Shown here in pieces: positions 20,528 through 31,104 of a stretch of 64,000 nucleotides of DNA. A program made the translations under genes and the position numbers. The first letter of the stretch is position 1; each line of letters begins with the position of its first letter. The notes beneath the pieces were generated by a model. That model saw only the letters and a list, made by a program, of their open reading frames with translations. It was not told the DNA's origin and made no database searches. Where the stretch lies: positions 1-64,000 of the forward strand of contig JANXRW010000080.1 of NCBI GenBank assembly GCA_025356655.1, read 5' to 3'. The DNA comes from Betaproteobacteria bacterium (GTDB taxonomy: Bacteria; Pseudomonadota; Gammaproteobacteria; Burkholderiales; SHXO01).

Positions 20528-21697
20528 TCAGCCCCGCAGCAGCGGCAGTAGGGCTTCCCCGATGCGTCGCGTGGCGTCCTGACGCAGGCGCGCATGGATC
20601 TCGGCGAAGGCGCACTCCTGCCGCGAGCGGACGTCCTTGTCGGCGAGCAAGTTGAGCAAGGCCTGAGCAAGGATCTCGGGACGGGCATCATCTTGGAAGA
20701 TTTCCGGCACCAAAAACTCGCGCGCTAAAATGTTCGGCAAGGCCGCCCAGGGAACCTTCACCTTGGGCCGCCCGATGCGCCAGGACAAGCCGGGCATGCG
20801 ATAAGTCACCACCATGGGACGCTTGAGCAACGCGGCCTCCAGGGTGGCGGTGCCGGAGGCCACCAGCACGCCGTCCGCAGCCGTCATGGCCAGGTGGGCA
20901 TGACCAAAGAGCAGGGTCATCGGGAGGTCCTGCCCCCCTTGCCGGTAGAGGGCCTCCTCAAACATCTCGCGCGTGTGGCGGCTCACTAGCGGCACCAGGA
21001 AATGCGCCTGCGGCTGCGCTCGGGCGATCAGGATCGCCGTCTGTACGAAGAGGTCGGCGAGCGCTCGCAACTCGCTCTCGCGGCTGCCCGGGAGCAGCGC
21101 AATCACCTTCAACGAGTCGGACAGCTTGAACTGCTCTCGCGCGGCGCCACGATCCGGAACCTCGGGCAGTAAGTCAGCCAAAGGGTGGCCCACGAAACTT
21201 GCGGCGATACCCGCCTCGCGATAGATCGGCTCCTCGAAGTCAAAGAGCACGAGCACCTTGTCGCAAGCACGCTTCATCTGGTGGATGCGTTCCCCACGCC
21301 AGGCCCACAGAGAGGGACTTACGTGTTGCACGGTACGAATGCCGCGACCGCGCAGTTGTTCTTCCAGGCTCAGGTTGAAGTCCGGCGCATCCACGCCGAT
21401 GAACAAGTCCGGCGGGTCTGCCAGCAAGCGCCTGCGCAGTTCGCGGCGAATCTTAAGAATGGCCGGCAAACGCCGCAGCACCTCCACATATCCGCGCACA
21501 GCGAGCGCCTCGGAGGGATACCACGCATCAAAACCCACCCCCTGCATGCGCGCGCCACCAATGCCTTGGAAGGTGGCCTGCGGCAGCACTGCCTGCACCG
21601 CCTCGATGAGGTGAGCTCCCAGCATGTCCCCCGAGGCCTCCCCAGCCACCATGGCGATGCGGGGAGCCCGAGCCTTGTTCGATCGCGGTTCCATCAT
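20528..21697 (-). CDS. lpxB: Lipid-A-disaccharide synthase
   Basis: LpxB joins lipid X and UDP-2,3-diacylglucosamine to form the lipid A disaccharide at the inner membrane. The 389-residue protein has IAMVAGEASGDMLGAHLI, FQGIGGARMQGVGF, FIGVDAPDFNLSLE, HVSPSLWAWRGERIHQMKR, FVGHPLADLLPE, ALLPGSRESEL, ASGTATLEAALLKRPMVVTY and NILAREFLVPE, all diagnostic. It starts 5 bases after the lpxA stop and is the last gene of this superoperon before the inserted transporter. Confidence 0.97.
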   Translation of the reverse strand: MMEPRSNKARAPRIAMVAGEASGDMLGAHLIEAVQAVLPQATFQGIGGARMQGVGFDAWYPSEALAVRGYVEVLRRLPAILKIRRELRRRLLADPPDLFIGVDAPDFNLSLEEQLRGRGIRTVQHVSPSLWAWRGERIHQMKRACDKVLVLFDFEEPIYREAGIAASFVGHPLADLLPEVPDRGAAREQFKLSDSLKVIALLPGSRESELRALADLFVQTAILIARAQPQAHFLVPLVSRHTREMFEEALYRQGGQDLPMTLLFGHAHLAMTAADGVLVASGTATLEAALLKRPMVVTYRMPGLSWRIGRPKVKVPWAALPNILAREFLVPEIFQDDARPEILAQALLNLLADKDVRSRQECAFAEIHARLRQDATRRIGEALLPLLRG

Positions 21698-21702
21698 GGG
21701 TA

Positions 21703-22482
21703 TCAGCGGACGATGCCGCGTTCCGATCCGCTCAGAAACTCCGCGAGCAGCGACACTTCGGGCAACAATAACGCCTGCGCCCGGATCGCCTCGCAGGCCT
21801 CGGCAAACCCGAGGCCGTCCCGGTAGAGGGTCTTATAGGCACCTCGGATGGCACGGATGGTTTCCGCGGAGAAACCGCGCCGACGCAGCCCCTCGGTGTT
21901 GATACCGTGGGGCTGCGCGGAGTTTCCCCCGGCCATCACGTAGGGCGGCACGTCCTTCAACACCAGCGAGGAAGCGGCGACGAAGCTGTGTGCGCCGATA
22001 CGACAGTATTGATGGACCTGGGAGAAGCCGCCGAGGATGGCATGATCATGCACCTGCACGTGCCCCGCGAGTTGGGCATTGTTTGCAAAGATCGTGTGAT
22101 TTCCCACCTGGCAGTCGTGCGCCAAGTGCACGTAGGCCATCATCCAGTTGTCGTCCCCGAGCCGGGTCACGCCCACGTCCTGGACGGTACCGGTATTGAA
22201 CGTGCAGAACTCCCGGATGGTATTGCCATCACCGATCTCCAGACGGGTAGGCTCACCGCCGTATTTCTTGTCCTGTGGGATTTCCCCCAGCGACACGAAC
22301 TGGAAGATCCGGTTATTGCGACCGATCCGTGTGTGTCCCGTGACGACGGCGTGGGGGCCGATGCGGGTTCCCTCGCCGATCTCCACATGCTCGCCGATCA
22401 CCGTGAACGGCCCTATCGACACCCCCGGCGCCAGCCGTGCCCCAGGATGCACCACGGCGCTCGGGTGGATGCTAACGCTCAC
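21703..22482 (-). CDS. lpxA: UDP-N-acetylglucosamine acyltransferase LpxA
   Basis: LpxA catalyses the first step of lipid A synthesis, moving a hydroxyacyl chain from ACP to UDP-GlcNAc. The 259-residue protein is a left-handed beta helix of hexapeptide repeats in its first two thirds ([20 protein letters not shown] onward), with the catalytic His in [20 protein letters not shown], and an alpha-helical C-terminus. [14 protein letters not shown] at the start is typical. fabZ lies 30 bases upstream and lpxB 5 bases downstream. Confidence 0.97.
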   Translation of the reverse strand: MSVSIHPSAVVHPGARLAPGVSIGPFTVIGEHVEIGEGTRIGPHAVVTGHTRIGRNNRIFQFVSLGEIPQDKKYGGEPTRLEIGDGNTIREFCTFNTGTVQDVGVTRLGDDNWMMAYVHLAHDCQVGNHTIFANNAQLAGHVQVHDHAILGGFSQVHQYCRIGAHSFVAASSLVLKDVPPYVMAGGNSAQPHGINTEGLRRRGFSAETIRAIRGAYKTLYRDGLGFAEACEAIRAQALLLPEVSLLAEFLSGSERGIVR

Positions 22483-22512
22483 CAGCCCCCCCTTCCCGCC
22501 CAGCGCGTTCGG

Positions 22513-22956
22513 TCACTGCTGCTTGATGGTGCACAGCATGTCGGCTTCCGACACGACCTGCTCACCCACCAGAGCCTTGGCGGCGAACTTCCCAATTCCG
22601 CGCACCGTGCGCAGCATGGTCACGTCCAGCGTCAACTGGTCGCCGGGGAGTACCGGCTTCTTGAACCGCGCGTTGTCGATACCCACGAAGTAATAGATAA
22701 GGTTATCCGTGCTGGTGTGGTTGAAGCTCTTGAACGAGAGGATTGCCGCCGCTTGAGCCAAGGCCTCGATGATCATCACGCCCGGCATCACGGGGTTCTC
22801 CGGAAAATGCCCCTGGAAGAACGGCTCATTGATCGACACGTTCTTCAAGGCAAGGATCCGGTGGCCGGGTTGGCAGTCGATCACGCGATCGATGAGTAGG
22901 AACGGGAACCTGTGCGGGAGGTAGCGCAGGATTTCCTTGATCTCCATGCTATTCAA
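22513..22956 (-). CDS. fabZ: 3-hydroxyacyl-ACP dehydratase FabZ
   Basis: FabZ dehydrates 3-hydroxyacyl-ACP in fatty acid synthesis and competes with LpxA and LpxD for the same acyl pool. The hot-dog fold signature is PHRFPFLLIDRVIDCQPGHR, followed by NVSINEPFFQGHFPENPVMP with the active-site His, and GVMIIEALAQAAAIL. I take the TTG that overlaps the lpxD stop (TTGA), because AAAGGA lies seven bases before it; an ATG three codons later has no such site. The product is 147 residues. Confidence 0.95.
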   Translation of the reverse strand: MNSMEIKEILRYLPHRFPFLLIDRVIDCQPGHRILALKNVSINEPFFQGHFPENPVMPGVMIIEALAQAAAILSFKSFNHTSTDNLIYYFVGIDNARFKKPVLPGDQLTLDVTMLRTVRGIGKFAAKALVGEQVVSEADMLCTIKQQ

Positions 22957-24014
22957 GATTTTGTCCTTTCCAGTTCGGCCAGGTGCCGCTCGAGTTCGCG
23001 AATGCGCCCGGCGAGAGCGTCCAGGTGCCGCAGGTGGGAAGCGTTGCGCAGCCAGTCCTCGTGCCGCGACACGGGGAACAGCGCCGTGTAGGTTCCCGGC
23101 TTGAGTATGGACTTCGCGATGGCTGCAGCCCCAGAGATCTCGACGTTGTCCACGATTTCCAGGTGGCCACCGATCATTGCGCTGCCGCCGATGCGGCAGT
23201 AGCGGCCGATACGGGTGCTGCCGGCGATCCCAACGCAGCCGGCGATAGCCGTGTGAGCACCGATGCGGCAGTTGTGGCCGATCTGGATCTGGTTGTCGAG
23301 TTTGACATCCTCCTCGATAACCGTGTCCTCGACGGCGCCCCGATCGATGGTCGTGTTCGCACCTACCTCCACGTCGTCTCCCACCAGCACCCGCCCCACC
23401 TGGGGAATCTTGCGCCAGCGCCCCTCGTCCATCGCCAGCCCAAAGCCGTCAGCCCCGATGACCACACCGGAATGAAGGATGACCCGATCGCCGAGCGCGC
23501 AATTGTCGTAAATGACCACGCGCGGGTGCAACAGGGAGTCCGCGCCGAGGCTCACCCCGTCGCCTAGGACGCACCCCGCGCCGATGACCGTGCGCGCGCC
23601 CACTCGGGCGCCCTCGCCAACCCGCACGAACGCGCCCAGGGTGGCGGTAGGGTCGATCTGCGCATTCGGGTGCACGCTCGCACTGGGGTCAACGCCCGCG
23701 GCCCAGTGGCGGGGTGGGTTCAGCAGGGCGGAGACCTTCGCGAAGTAGGCGTAGGGATTGGCGCTTACGATGCGCGACCGTTCGGTATAGTGCGCATCGT
23801 GGCGGGCCAGGATAACCGCGCCCGCCCGCGTTGCTTCTAACTGGCGGCGGTATTTCGGGTTGGTGAAAAAGGAAACGTCCGTTGCCGCGGCGCACTCCAA
23901 CGTCGCGACCCTCCACACACGGCCCTCCGGGTCGCCCAGCAATTCACCGCCAAAGCGCTCCACGAGTTCCGCGAGCGTGAAGGAGCGCTCATTGGGCTCG
24001 TTCACTGCTGACAC
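22953..24014 (-). CDS. lpxD: UDP-3-O-acylglucosamine N-acyltransferase LpxD
   Basis: LpxD adds the second hydroxyacyl chain in lipid A synthesis. The 353-residue protein has an N-terminal uridine-binding domain (SFTLAELVERFGGELLGD; SFFTNPKYRRQLEATRAGAV) and a beta helix of hexapeptide repeats from about residue 105, including SLGADSLLHPRVVIYDN, VIGADGFGLAMDEGRWRKIP, IDRGAVEDTVIEEDVKLDN and QIGHNCRIGAHTAIAGCVGI. I chose the GTG giving VSAVNEPNERS; another GTG lies three codons later. It overlaps fabZ by four bases. Confidence 0.95.
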   Translation of the reverse strand: MSAVNEPNERSFTLAELVERFGGELLGDPEGRVWRVATLECAAATDVSFFTNPKYRRQLEATRAGAVILARHDAHYTERSRIVSANPYAYFAKVSALLNPPRHWAAGVDPSASVHPNAQIDPTATLGAFVRVGEGARVGARTVIGAGCVLGDGVSLGADSLLHPRVVIYDNCALGDRVILHSGVVIGADGFGLAMDEGRWRKIPQVGRVLVGDDVEVGANTTIDRGAVEDTVIEEDVKLDNQIQIGHNCRIGAHTAIAGCVGIAGSTRIGRYCRIGGSAMIGGHLEIVDNVEISGAAAIAKSILKPGTYTALFPVSRHEDWLRNASHLRHLDALAGRIRELERHLAELERTKS

Positions 24015-24072
24015 GCTCTCACCCCTTACCGTACGCCCGAGATGGCTCCGGAAGCCCGCAGCCGGCACGGCC

Positions 24073-24570
24073 CTATTTGTCCGTCAAGGCCTTGAGCACC
24101 TTGTCCGTGATGTCGATGCGAGGGCTGTGGTAGACGCCGTCCTGGAGGATCAGGTCGAACTTCTCTGCCTCGCCGATCTGGCCAATGACCTTATTCGCCC
24201 GCTCAAGAACCTGCGCCAACTCCTCGTTCTTGCGCAGGTTCAGGTCTTCGTTCAATTCCCGCTGGACGCGTTTGATATCCCGATTCATGCGCGCCAGATC
24301 CTGCTCCTTCGCCCGGTGCTCGGACTCGCCCATGGTCAGGCCCTCCTTCTCCAACTGCGTCTGGAGATCCTTAGCCTGCTTCACCATCTTTTCCACTTCC
24401 TGCGCCCGCGGCGTGAACTCCTTCTCCAGCTTTTTCATCGCACGCTGGGCCGGGACCGACTCCTTAAGGAGTTTATCCAGGCTGATGAATCCAATTTTCA
24501 ACTCGGTGGCCAGCACGCTGACCGAGCCCAGAGCCATGAGTAGGCCCAGGACTATACCTAGGGATTTCAA
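24073..24570 (-). CDS. ompH: OmpH/Skp periplasmic chaperone
   Basis: Skp holds unfolded outer-membrane proteins during transit to the BAM complex. The 165-residue protein starts with a signal peptide (KSLGIVLGLLMALGSVSVLA, cleaved near ATE), then KIGFISLDKLLKESVPAQRA and a long charged coiled coil (about residues 40-115) forming the tentacle arms, and LILQDGVYHSPRIDITDKVL, which is typical. The start is a TTG with AGGAG eight bases upstream; the next Met lies inside the signal peptide. bamA is 73 bases upstream. Confidence 0.94.
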   Translation of the reverse strand: MKSLGIVLGLLMALGSVSVLATELKIGFISLDKLLKESVPAQRAMKKLEKEFTPRAQEVEKMVKQAKDLQTQLEKEGLTMGESEHRAKEQDLARMNRDIKRVQRELNEDLNLRKNEELAQVLERANKVIGQIGEAEKFDLILQDGVYHSPRIDITDKVLKALTDK

Positions 24571-24643
24571 TGGCGTTTCTCCTCTAACCCGACGGGCATC
24601 CCCCGCCGAACCATCATTGCTCGCCAGCGAGAGCCTCTTGCAC

Positions 24644-26911
24644 TCAAAATACCGTACCCAGCGAGAACTGGAATTTTTGCAGTTTGTCTTCGGGCTTCGG
24701 GTTAAGCGCGAAACCCAGGCTGATTTTGATCGGACCCACCGGCGAGTACCAGCTGAGCGCCAGTCCCGAGGCGTAGCGTGCATCAACGAAAGTGAAGGTA
24801 TCACCCACGGAGCCCGCATCCAGGAAAGCCGACAGGCGCACCGACTTGTCCTTCTCCAACCCCGGGAAGGGGAAGAAGAATTCTGCGTTGGCCACCAGTT
24901 CGGTACGGCCGCCCAGCGCGTTTCCCTGGGTGTCCTTCGGCCCAATGGAGCTGGTCTCGAAGCCGCGCACGGTGCCGACACCACCCAGGTAGTAGTTTTT
25001 ATAAAAAGGCAGCGGCTTGGCACCGTAACCATCGGCGTAGCCCAGCAAGGCAGACAGTTGCAGGGTATCTTCTCGTGCAACTGGCAGCCACCACTGCACC
25101 TGATAGGTGGAACGGTAGTACTGCAGCTTCGCTGGGGGCACGGCGGCCTCTAGGTTTATTCGCTGCAAGCTCCCGCGGGTCGTGTAGATGACGCTGTCAC
25201 GCAGATCGTGCGTGTACCCGGCCGTGGTGATCAGCGCGCTGTTCCGGGGACCGAAGGTGTTGACGAAGTCGATGTACTGCTGGGGACTGGTGCTGAAGGT
25301 CTCGACGTTCGTGCTTTCCACCGCCAACCCGTAGTTCACCGTGTCGAACTCGGTCACGGGCACGCCGAACCGGATACCGGTTCCCAGCGTAGCGGTCTTG
25401 TACTGGGACACGGACAGGCCGGTAGCGTCGACGTTGCGCTTGTAGAAATCGTACCCGGTGCTCACCCCGTCGTCGGTGACGTAGGGGCTGTTATAGGAGA
25501 TCGCATACACGCGGTTGATGCTGCCGCTGTTGACCTGCAACGAGAGTGCGTTCCCCGTGCCGAACAGGTTGTTCTGCGAGATCGAACCGCTCAAGATCAC
25601 CTTCTCCGCGGTGGAGAACCCCACACCCAAAAGGAGTTGGCCCGTCGGACGCTCGACGACTTTCACTTCCACATCGACCTGGTCGGGGACACCGGCCACG
25701 TTAACCGTGTCGATGTTTACCTCGGAAAAGTAACCCAGCTTATCCACGCGCTGCTTGGAGCGCTTAAGCTGGTCCGTTGAATACCAACTGCCCTCGAGCT
25801 GGCGCAATTCGCGGCGAATGACCTCGTCGCGGGTGTTGGCATTCCCGGAGATGTTGACGCGACGCACGTAGACGCGCCGGCCCGCATCGACATAGAGTGT
25901 GAAGGCCACCTGACCCGTCGCAGGGTCGGTCTCGGGCACCGGGTTGACGTTGGCGAAGGCGTAGCCGTCGTTGCCCAGGCGATCGACGATGGTCTTCGTG
26001 GACTCCGTCATCTTTTCCCGAGAAAACACGTCGCCCTTCTTCAGCTTGAGCGCCTTGCGCATTTCCGCCTCGGGAAGGATCAGTTCCCCCCCAAAACGGA
26101 TCTCGGAGACGGTAAACCGCTTTCCCTCGTTCACGTTGACCGTGAGAAAAATGTTTTTCTTGTCCGGAGAAATGGAGACCTGCGTGGACTCCACGGCGAA
26201 CTCGAGATAACCCTGATTGAGGTAGAACGAACGCAAGCTTTCCAAGTCCGCTTCAAGTTTCTGCTTGGAGTACTGGTCGTTGCGGCTGTACCAGGTGAGC
26301 CAGCCGGGCGTTCGCAACACGAACAGGTCGACCAGTTCGGATTCCTTGAAGACCTTGTTGCCGACAAAATTGATCTTGAAGATCTTTGCCGCCTCACCCT
26401 CAGTGATGTTGAAGGTCAGGGCCACGCGGTTGCGTTCCAGCGGAGTGACCGTGGTGGCAATGCCTACCCCGTATTTCCCGCGGCTCAGGTACTGGTTCTT
26501 CAGTTCCTGCTCGGCTTTGTCCAGCAGGTTCCGATCGAAGATGCGACCCTCGGACAGGCCTGTCTGCTTGAGCGCATCCTTGAGCTTGTCCTTGTCGAAT
26601 TCCTTCTGGCCTATAAACTCAACTGTGGACACCGCAGGTCGCTCCTGCAGGTACACCACCAGGACGTTGCGGTCCACCTCCAGTCGCACATCCCGGAAGA
26701 AGCCTGTGGCGAAAAGCGCTTTAACAGCAGCCGAGGCTTTCTCGTCGGTGAACACCTCACCCACCTTTACCCCGAGGTAACTGAATACCGTGCCGGGTTC
26801 GGTGCGCTGAACGCCTTCGACCCGGATGTCCTTGACAGGAAACGGCTCAAAGGCTGAGGCGGATAGACTGAGAAGACCGGCAAGGAGGAGCGAAAATCGA
26901 GAGAACTTCAT
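24644..26911 (-). CDS. bamA: Outer membrane assembly factor BamA
   Basis: BamA is the central pore of the outer-membrane protein insertion machine. The 755-residue precursor has a signal peptide (KFSRFSLLLAGLLSLSASA), five POTRA domains to about residue 410 (first at FPVKDIRVEGVQRTEPGTV), and a 16-strand C-terminal barrel. The lid-loop motif RGFE is present in GVGTVRGFETSSIGP, and the protein ends FQFSLGTVF with the terminal Phe expected of an outer-membrane barrel. It lies between rseP (6 bases upstream) and ompH. Confidence 0.97.
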   Translation of the reverse strand: MKFSRFSLLLAGLLSLSASAFEPFPVKDIRVEGVQRTEPGTVFSYLGVKVGEVFTDEKASAAVKALFATGFFRDVRLEVDRNVLVVYLQERPAVSTVEFIGQKEFDKDKLKDALKQTGLSEGRIFDRNLLDKAEQELKNQYLSRGKYGVGIATTVTPLERNRVALTFNITEGEAAKIFKINFVGNKVFKESELVDLFVLRTPGWLTWYSRNDQYSKQKLEADLESLRSFYLNQGYLEFAVESTQVSISPDKKNIFLTVNVNEGKRFTVSEIRFGGELILPEAEMRKALKLKKGDVFSREKMTESTKTIVDRLGNDGYAFANVNPVPETDPATGQVAFTLYVDAGRRVYVRRVNISGNANTRDEVIRRELRQLEGSWYSTDQLKRSKQRVDKLGYFSEVNIDTVNVAGVPDQVDVEVKVVERPTGQLLLGVGFSTAEKVILSGSISQNNLFGTGNALSLQVNSGSINRVYAISYNSPYVTDDGVSTGYDFYKRNVDATGLSVSQYKTATLGTGIRFGVPVTEFDTVNYGLAVESTNVETFSTSPQQYIDFVNTFGPRNSALITTAGYTHDLRDSVIYTTRGSLQRINLEAAVPPAKLQYYRSTYQVQWWLPVAREDTLQLSALLGYADGYGAKPLPFYKNYYLGGVGTVRGFETSSIGPKDTQGNALGGRTELVANAEFFFPFPGLEKDKSVRLSAFLDAGSVGDTFTFVDARYASGLALSWYSPVGPIKISLGFALNPKPEDKLQKFQFSLGTVF

Positions 26912-26917
26912 CCGCTC

Positions 26918-28282
26918 TTAGCCGCCCCAGAGGCGATGTATGTCGTTATAGATTGCGAATGCCATCAGGGTAAGCAGCGCGGCTAGGCCAACCTGCTGCC
27001 CGAGTGCCAGCGCGCGTTCCGAGAGGGGCCGCCCACGTATGCTTTCCACAATATAATACATCAAGTGTCCCCCATCGAGCACTGGCACCGGCAAGAGGTT
27101 GAGCACGCCCAAGCTGATGCTGATCATGGCGATGAAGGCGATGTAGGGCAGCCAGCCTAGCTTGGCCGACTGGCCCGCGTAATCGGCGATGGTGAGCGGG
27201 CCGCTCAGATTCTTCATGGACACGCGCCCCAGCACCATTTTGCCGATCATCTCGACGGTGAGACGAGAGGTATCCCAGGTCCGTTGCGCGGCCGCCACCA
27301 GCGCTTCGACCGGCCCGTAGCTCACGAAGCTGCGCAGATTTTCCCCGAAATGTTCATCCAGACGCGGCCGCACGCCGATGCGGCCGATGGTTTGCGCCCC
27401 TTCGCGCACGGGCGCCGGCGTCACGGTGACGTCCATGCGGCGGGAAGCGCGCTCGATCTGAAGCACCAAGGGTCGGCCGGCCGATGCACTCACCCGCGCG
27501 ACCAAATCCTGGAACTGCCGCACAGCCTGACCATCCGCGGCGAGGATGCGGTCCCCGGGCAACAGCCCTGCCGCCTCTCCTGCGCTGCCCGGCAGCACCG
27601 TGCCGACCACCGCATCGATGGGCGGCAGGTAGAGCAGCAGGCCGCAGCGGCGCAGAAAGTCAGCGTCGATGTCGTCACTGCCCAGCCCGGAGAGATCCAG
27701 ACTGCGCACGCGTGCGGTCCCATCGGCGCGGCGCAACTGCAGTTCGACTCGATCCCCGTCCACCGCGTGCGGCAGCAACAGCCAGCGCAGTTGCTGCCAA
27801 CTGCGCACCGCAGCGGCGCCAACCCTGACCACCTCGTCGCCCTCATGCAACTGGGAGACGGCCGCAGCGCTTCCCGCCGGGGGCTCCGCGAGCAGTGCGC
27901 GGGACTCAGAAGCCCCATGCAGGAACACCACCCAGTAAAGCAGCACGGCCAGGAGCAGGTTGGCCAGGGGCCCGGCCACGACGATGGCCGCGCGCCGACC
28001 TAGGCTCTGACGGTTGAAGGCCCGGTGCAACTCGGCTTCTTCCACGGGTGCCTCGCGCTCGTCGAGCATTTTCACGTAACCACCGAAGGGAATGGCCGCG
28101 ACGGCCCACTCCGTTCGGTCCGCGCCCACCCGCCGCGACACCAGCACCTTGCCGAAGCCCACGCAGAAGCGCAACACCTTGACGCCGCAGGCGCGCGCAA
28201 CCAAGTAGTGTCCCAATTCGTGGAACACCACGAGCGGCCCCAGGGCCAAGATAAAAGCAACCGCGGTGGTCATGAGGCTCAT
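26918..28282 (-). CDS. rseP: Intramembrane site-2 protease RseP
   Basis: RseP cuts anti-sigma factors such as RseA within the membrane to release the envelope stress sigma factor, and clears signal peptides. The 454-residue protein has the zinc motif HELGH at residues 21-25 in the first helix, two periplasmic PDZ domains (about residues 115-195 and 205-295, with [16 protein letters not shown]), and the second metal site in [16 protein letters not shown]. The start overlaps the dxr stop (ATGA). In this conserved order it is followed by bamA, which fits its envelope role. Confidence 0.96.
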   Translation of the reverse strand: MSLMTTAVAFILALGPLVVFHELGHYLVARACGVKVLRFCVGFGKVLVSRRVGADRTEWAVAAIPFGGYVKMLDEREAPVEEAELHRAFNRQSLGRRAAIVVAGPLANLLLAVLLYWVVFLHGASESRALLAEPPAGSAAAVSQLHEGDEVVRVGAAAVRSWQQLRWLLLPHAVDGDRVELQLRRADGTARVRSLDLSGLGSDDIDADFLRRCGLLLYLPPIDAVVGTVLPGSAGEAAGLLPGDRILAADGQAVRQFQDLVARVSASAGRPLVLQIERASRRMDVTVTPAPVREGAQTIGRIGVRPRLDEHFGENLRSFVSYGPVEALVAAAQRTWDTSRLTVEMIGKMVLGRVSMKNLSGPLTIADYAGQSAKLGWLPYIAFIAMISISLGVLNLLPVPVLDGGHLMYYIVESIRGRPLSERALALGQQVGLAALLTLMAFAIYNDIHRLWGG

Positions 28283-29466
28283 GCTCCCCCTCCCAGGCCC
28301 AGGGCCAAATCGCGGGCAGCCCTATCGGCCGCCAGAACATCGTTAAGCTGCGCCACGGGGGCCGCAGGCAGTCGCTCCAATACTTTCTCGATCAGCGAAG
28401 CGATCCCCGTGAAGGAGAGTTCGCCATCGAGGAAGCGCGCCACCGCCACCTCATTGGCGGCGTTGAGAATCGCCGGCGCCGTCCCACCGCTGGCCAGTGC
28501 CTCGTAGGCCAGACGCAGGCAGGGAAAGCGCACCCGGTCCGGCTGCTCGAAACTGAGCGCCCCTAAGCTCAGGAAATCCAACGGCCGCACGCCCGACTCG
28601 ATCCGCTCAGGAAATCCCAGGGCATGAGCAATGGGGGTTCGCATGTCGGGGTTGCCCATCTGCGCAATCACCGAGCCGTCCAGATATTCCACCATGGAGT
28701 GAATCACGCTCTGCGGATGTATCACTACGTCGATCTCCCCGGCCCGGGCGCCGAACAGCCAGCTCGCCTCGATTACCTCCAGCCCTTTGTTCATCATGGT
28801 CGCAGAGTCGACGGAAATCTTCCGGCCCATCACCCAGTTTGGATGCGCGCAAGCTTGCGCCGGGGTGACCGTTGCCAGGGACTCTAAAGGCCACTGACGT
28901 AGCGGCCCTCCGGAGGCCGTGAGGACCAAGCGGCGCACGCCCGCCGCGCGCAAGTCCCCCGCGAAGTCTGGCGGCAGGCACTGCATGATGGCGTTGTGCT
29001 CGCTGTCCACGGGCAACAGCAGGCCGCCGCCCACCCGCGCCGCCTCCAGAAAGACCCGCCCGGCCATCACCAACGCCTCCTTGTTGGCAAGCAATACGCG
29101 CTTCCCGGCCCGCGCCGCGGCCAGCGCCGATGGCAAACCCGCCGCCCCGACGATAGCGGCCATCACCACGTCCACCTCGTCCAGACAAGCCACCTGCTCT
29201 AGCGCTGCAGGGCCGCAAAGGACCTCGGTGTCCGCGCCAGGGGTACCGCGCAGGGACACACGCAGGGCCTCGGCACCCTCGGGCAAACTCATGACCGCCC
29301 AGCGCGGGCGGTGGGCTGAGCACAGGGCAGCCATAGGCGCGACCCGCGAGTGTCCGGTCACCGCCACGAGCTCAAATCGCTGCGGATGGCGGGCAAGCAC
29401 GTCGAGCGTGCTCGCACCGATTGAGCCCGTTGCACCGAGTAGGGTAAGCCTTTGCCGGGAAGTCAT
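28279..29466 (-). CDS. dxr: 1-deoxy-D-xylulose 5-phosphate reductoisomerase
   Basis: Dxr converts DXP to MEP with NADPH, the first committed step of the MEP isoprenoid pathway. The 395-residue protein has the nucleotide fold [20 protein letters not shown], then [64 protein letters not shown] and [20 protein letters not shown], all diagnostic. IspG, a later step, is at 49.3 kb, and UppS, which consumes the products, is three genes upstream in the same unit. Confidence 0.97.
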   Translation of the reverse strand: MTSRQRLTLLGATGSIGASTLDVLARHPQRFELVAVTGHSRVAPMAALCSAHRPRWAVMSLPEGAEALRVSLRGTPGADTEVLCGPAALEQVACLDEVDVVMAAIVGAAGLPSALAAARAGKRVLLANKEALVMAGRVFLEAARVGGGLLLPVDSEHNAIMQCLPPDFAGDLRAAGVRRLVLTASGGPLRQWPLESLATVTPAQACAHPNWVMGRKISVDSATMMNKGLEVIEASWLFGARAGEIDVVIHPQSVIHSMVEYLDGSVIAQMGNPDMRTPIAHALGFPERIESGVRPLDFLSLGALSFEQPDRVRFPCLRLAYEALASGGTAPAILNAANEVAVARFLDGELSFTGIASLIEKVLERLPAAPVAQLNDVLAADRAARDLALGLGGGA

Positions 29467-29484
29467 CTGCGAGTCAGTCGGCGC

Positions 29485-30288
29485 TCAGGTGGGCTGCGCC
29501 AACGCGTAGTATAGGGCCGCAACGGGTAGGCTCGCCGTCAAGCCGTCGATCCGATCGAGGATGCCGCCATGGCCGGGCAAGATGCGTCCGCTGTCCTTCA
29601 CCCCCCGGGTGCGCTTCAACCAGGACTCGAAGAGGTCGCCCTCAACGCTGAAAATCGCCAGCACCCAAGCGAGCGGCACGCTCAGCTTCGGCGCGCCCTC
29701 GGGTAGGAGTCCGAAGAGGCCCAGGGCAGCGGCGTACAAACCGACCCCGACGAGCGCTCCCCACAGTCCTGCCCAGGTCTTCCCCGGGCTAATCCGCGGC
29801 GCCAGGCGTGCCTGGCCGAAGCGTCGGCCCGCAAAGTAAGCCGCAGTATCCGCCACCCAGACTACCGCCATCACCGCCAGCAGCGACCCCGGCGCCTGCT
29901 GTAGCCAAACGCAGGCCACCCACAGCGGCACCAAAGCCAGTACACCAACACCGGCCAGCACCCACTGGGCGCGGATTTCCCATCCCCGGACCAGCCAAGT
30001 GCTCGCCCCGAACACCCAGAATGCCGTACCGGCTGCGCCCGCCCAAAGGGGCGCGATCCCCGGAGCGCCGCCTTGGGCGGCGGCCACGCCCAGGCAGAGC
30101 GTGGGTAGCGCGATTGCGTAGAGCGCACGCGCGGCCGGCGGGAACCCCCCGAGCCCTGCCCACTCCCAGGCGGCCAGTCCCAGCAGCAGGGCCATGAGCC
30201 AAGCAAATGACCCGTTGCCGAGGAAGAACAGCGCGCCCAGAAACAGGGGGATCAGAATCGCCGCGGTGATGACTCGTGGCAGGAGCAT
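29485..30288 (-). CDS. cdsA: Phosphatidate cytidylyltransferase CdsA
   Basis: CdsA makes CDP-diacylglycerol, the precursor of all main membrane phospholipids. The 267-residue protein has about seven to eight membrane helices, starting at RVITAAILIPLFLGALFFLG, and the family signature near the C-terminus: SWLKRTRGVKDSGRILPGHG followed by GILDRIDGL. The Asp residues there hold the metal. It lies between uppS (29 bases upstream) and dxr (18 bases downstream), the usual order. Confidence 0.96.
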   Translation of the reverse strand: MLLPRVITAAILIPLFLGALFFLGNGSFAWLMALLLGLAAWEWAGLGGFPPAARALYAIALPTLCLGVAAAQGGAPGIAPLWAGAAGTAFWVFGASTWLVRGWEIRAQWVLAGVGVLALVPLWVACVWLQQAPGSLLAVMAVVWVADTAAYFAGRRFGQARLAPRISPGKTWAGLWGALVGVGLYAAALGLFGLLPEGAPKLSVPLAWVLAIFSVEGDLFESWLKRTRGVKDSGRILPGHGGILDRIDGLTASLPVAALYYALAQPT

Positions 30289-30317
30289 GTTCGTCGGAGC
30301 CGCCTGGCGCTGCCCGT

Positions 30318-31103
30318 CTACTCGGGCTCAATGGCGCGAGGCGGGGTCTGGCCCTTTTGAGCCGTGACCTGCTCGCTGGTTCGGCCGAATCGCCGCTCGC
30401 GCTGGGCGTAGGATTCCAACGCTAGGGAGAAGGCCTGCGCATCGAAATCCGGCCACAGGATCTCGGTGAAATACAGTTCCGCATAGGCGAGTTGCCAGAG
30501 ACAGAAATTGCTCACCCGCTGCTCGCCCCCGGTGCGGATGAACAAATCGGGCTCGGGAGCGAAAGACAGCGCGAGATAGCCCCCGAGCAGTTCCTCAGAG
30601 TAGCCCTCCGGCCTCGGCGGATGCTCCGCACTCATGCGGTTCACCGCCTGCAGGATATCCCAGCGCCCACCGTAATTGGCCGCAATGCTGAGCGTCAGGC
30701 GGGTGTTGCCTTCTGTGCGCGCCTCGGCGGCGCGGATGAGCGAAACCAAGCGCGGCTCAAAGCCGCCCAGATCACCCAGCACGCGCAGGCGGATGCCGTT
30801 GTCGTCGAGTTTCACAACTTCGTTTTCCAGGGCACGGATAAAGAGATCCAGGAGGAAAGAAACCTCCTCGGCAGGCCGTCGCCAATTTTCGCTGCTGAAG
30901 GCGAAAAGCGTCAGGAATTCAACTCCCGCCTCGATGCAGCTGCGAATCATGGAGCGCACCGTCTCCAGCCCGCGCCGGTGCCCAGCCACGCGCGGCAGTA
31001 ATCGCTTGCGCGCCCAGCGCCCATTGCCGTCCATGATCACAGCAATATGGCGGGGAACCACGCGCTGCGGCGGAACTGCCGAAGTGGAGCTAAAAAAGGC
31101 CAC
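30318..31103 (-). CDS. uppS: Undecaprenyl diphosphate synthase
   Basis: UppS extends farnesyl diphosphate with eight cis isoprene units to make the lipid carrier for peptidoglycan and O-antigen. The 261-residue protein has [16 protein letters not shown] (catalytic Asp), [32 protein letters not shown], and the C-terminal [20 protein letters not shown]. The start is a GTG two bases from the frr stop region. The frr-uppS-cdsA-dxr order is conserved in proteobacteria. Confidence 0.96.
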   Translation of the reverse strand: MAFFSSTSAVPPQRVVPRHIAVIMDGNGRWARKRLLPRVAGHRRGLETVRSMIRSCIEAGVEFLTLFAFSSENWRRPAEEVSFLLDLFIRALENEVVKLDDNGIRLRVLGDLGGFEPRLVSLIRAAEARTEGNTRLTLSIAANYGGRWDILQAVNRMSAEHPPRPEGYSEELLGGYLALSFAPEPDLFIRTGGEQRVSNFCLWQLAYAELYFTEILWPDFDAQAFSLALESYAQRERRFGRTSEQVTAQKGQTPPRAIEPE

Positions 31104-31104
31104 T

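Noticed and set aside
28607-29323. 238-codon minus-strand frame inside dxr
   Set aside because: It is an alternate frame of the same strand under dxr, with low-complexity Gly/Arg composition.
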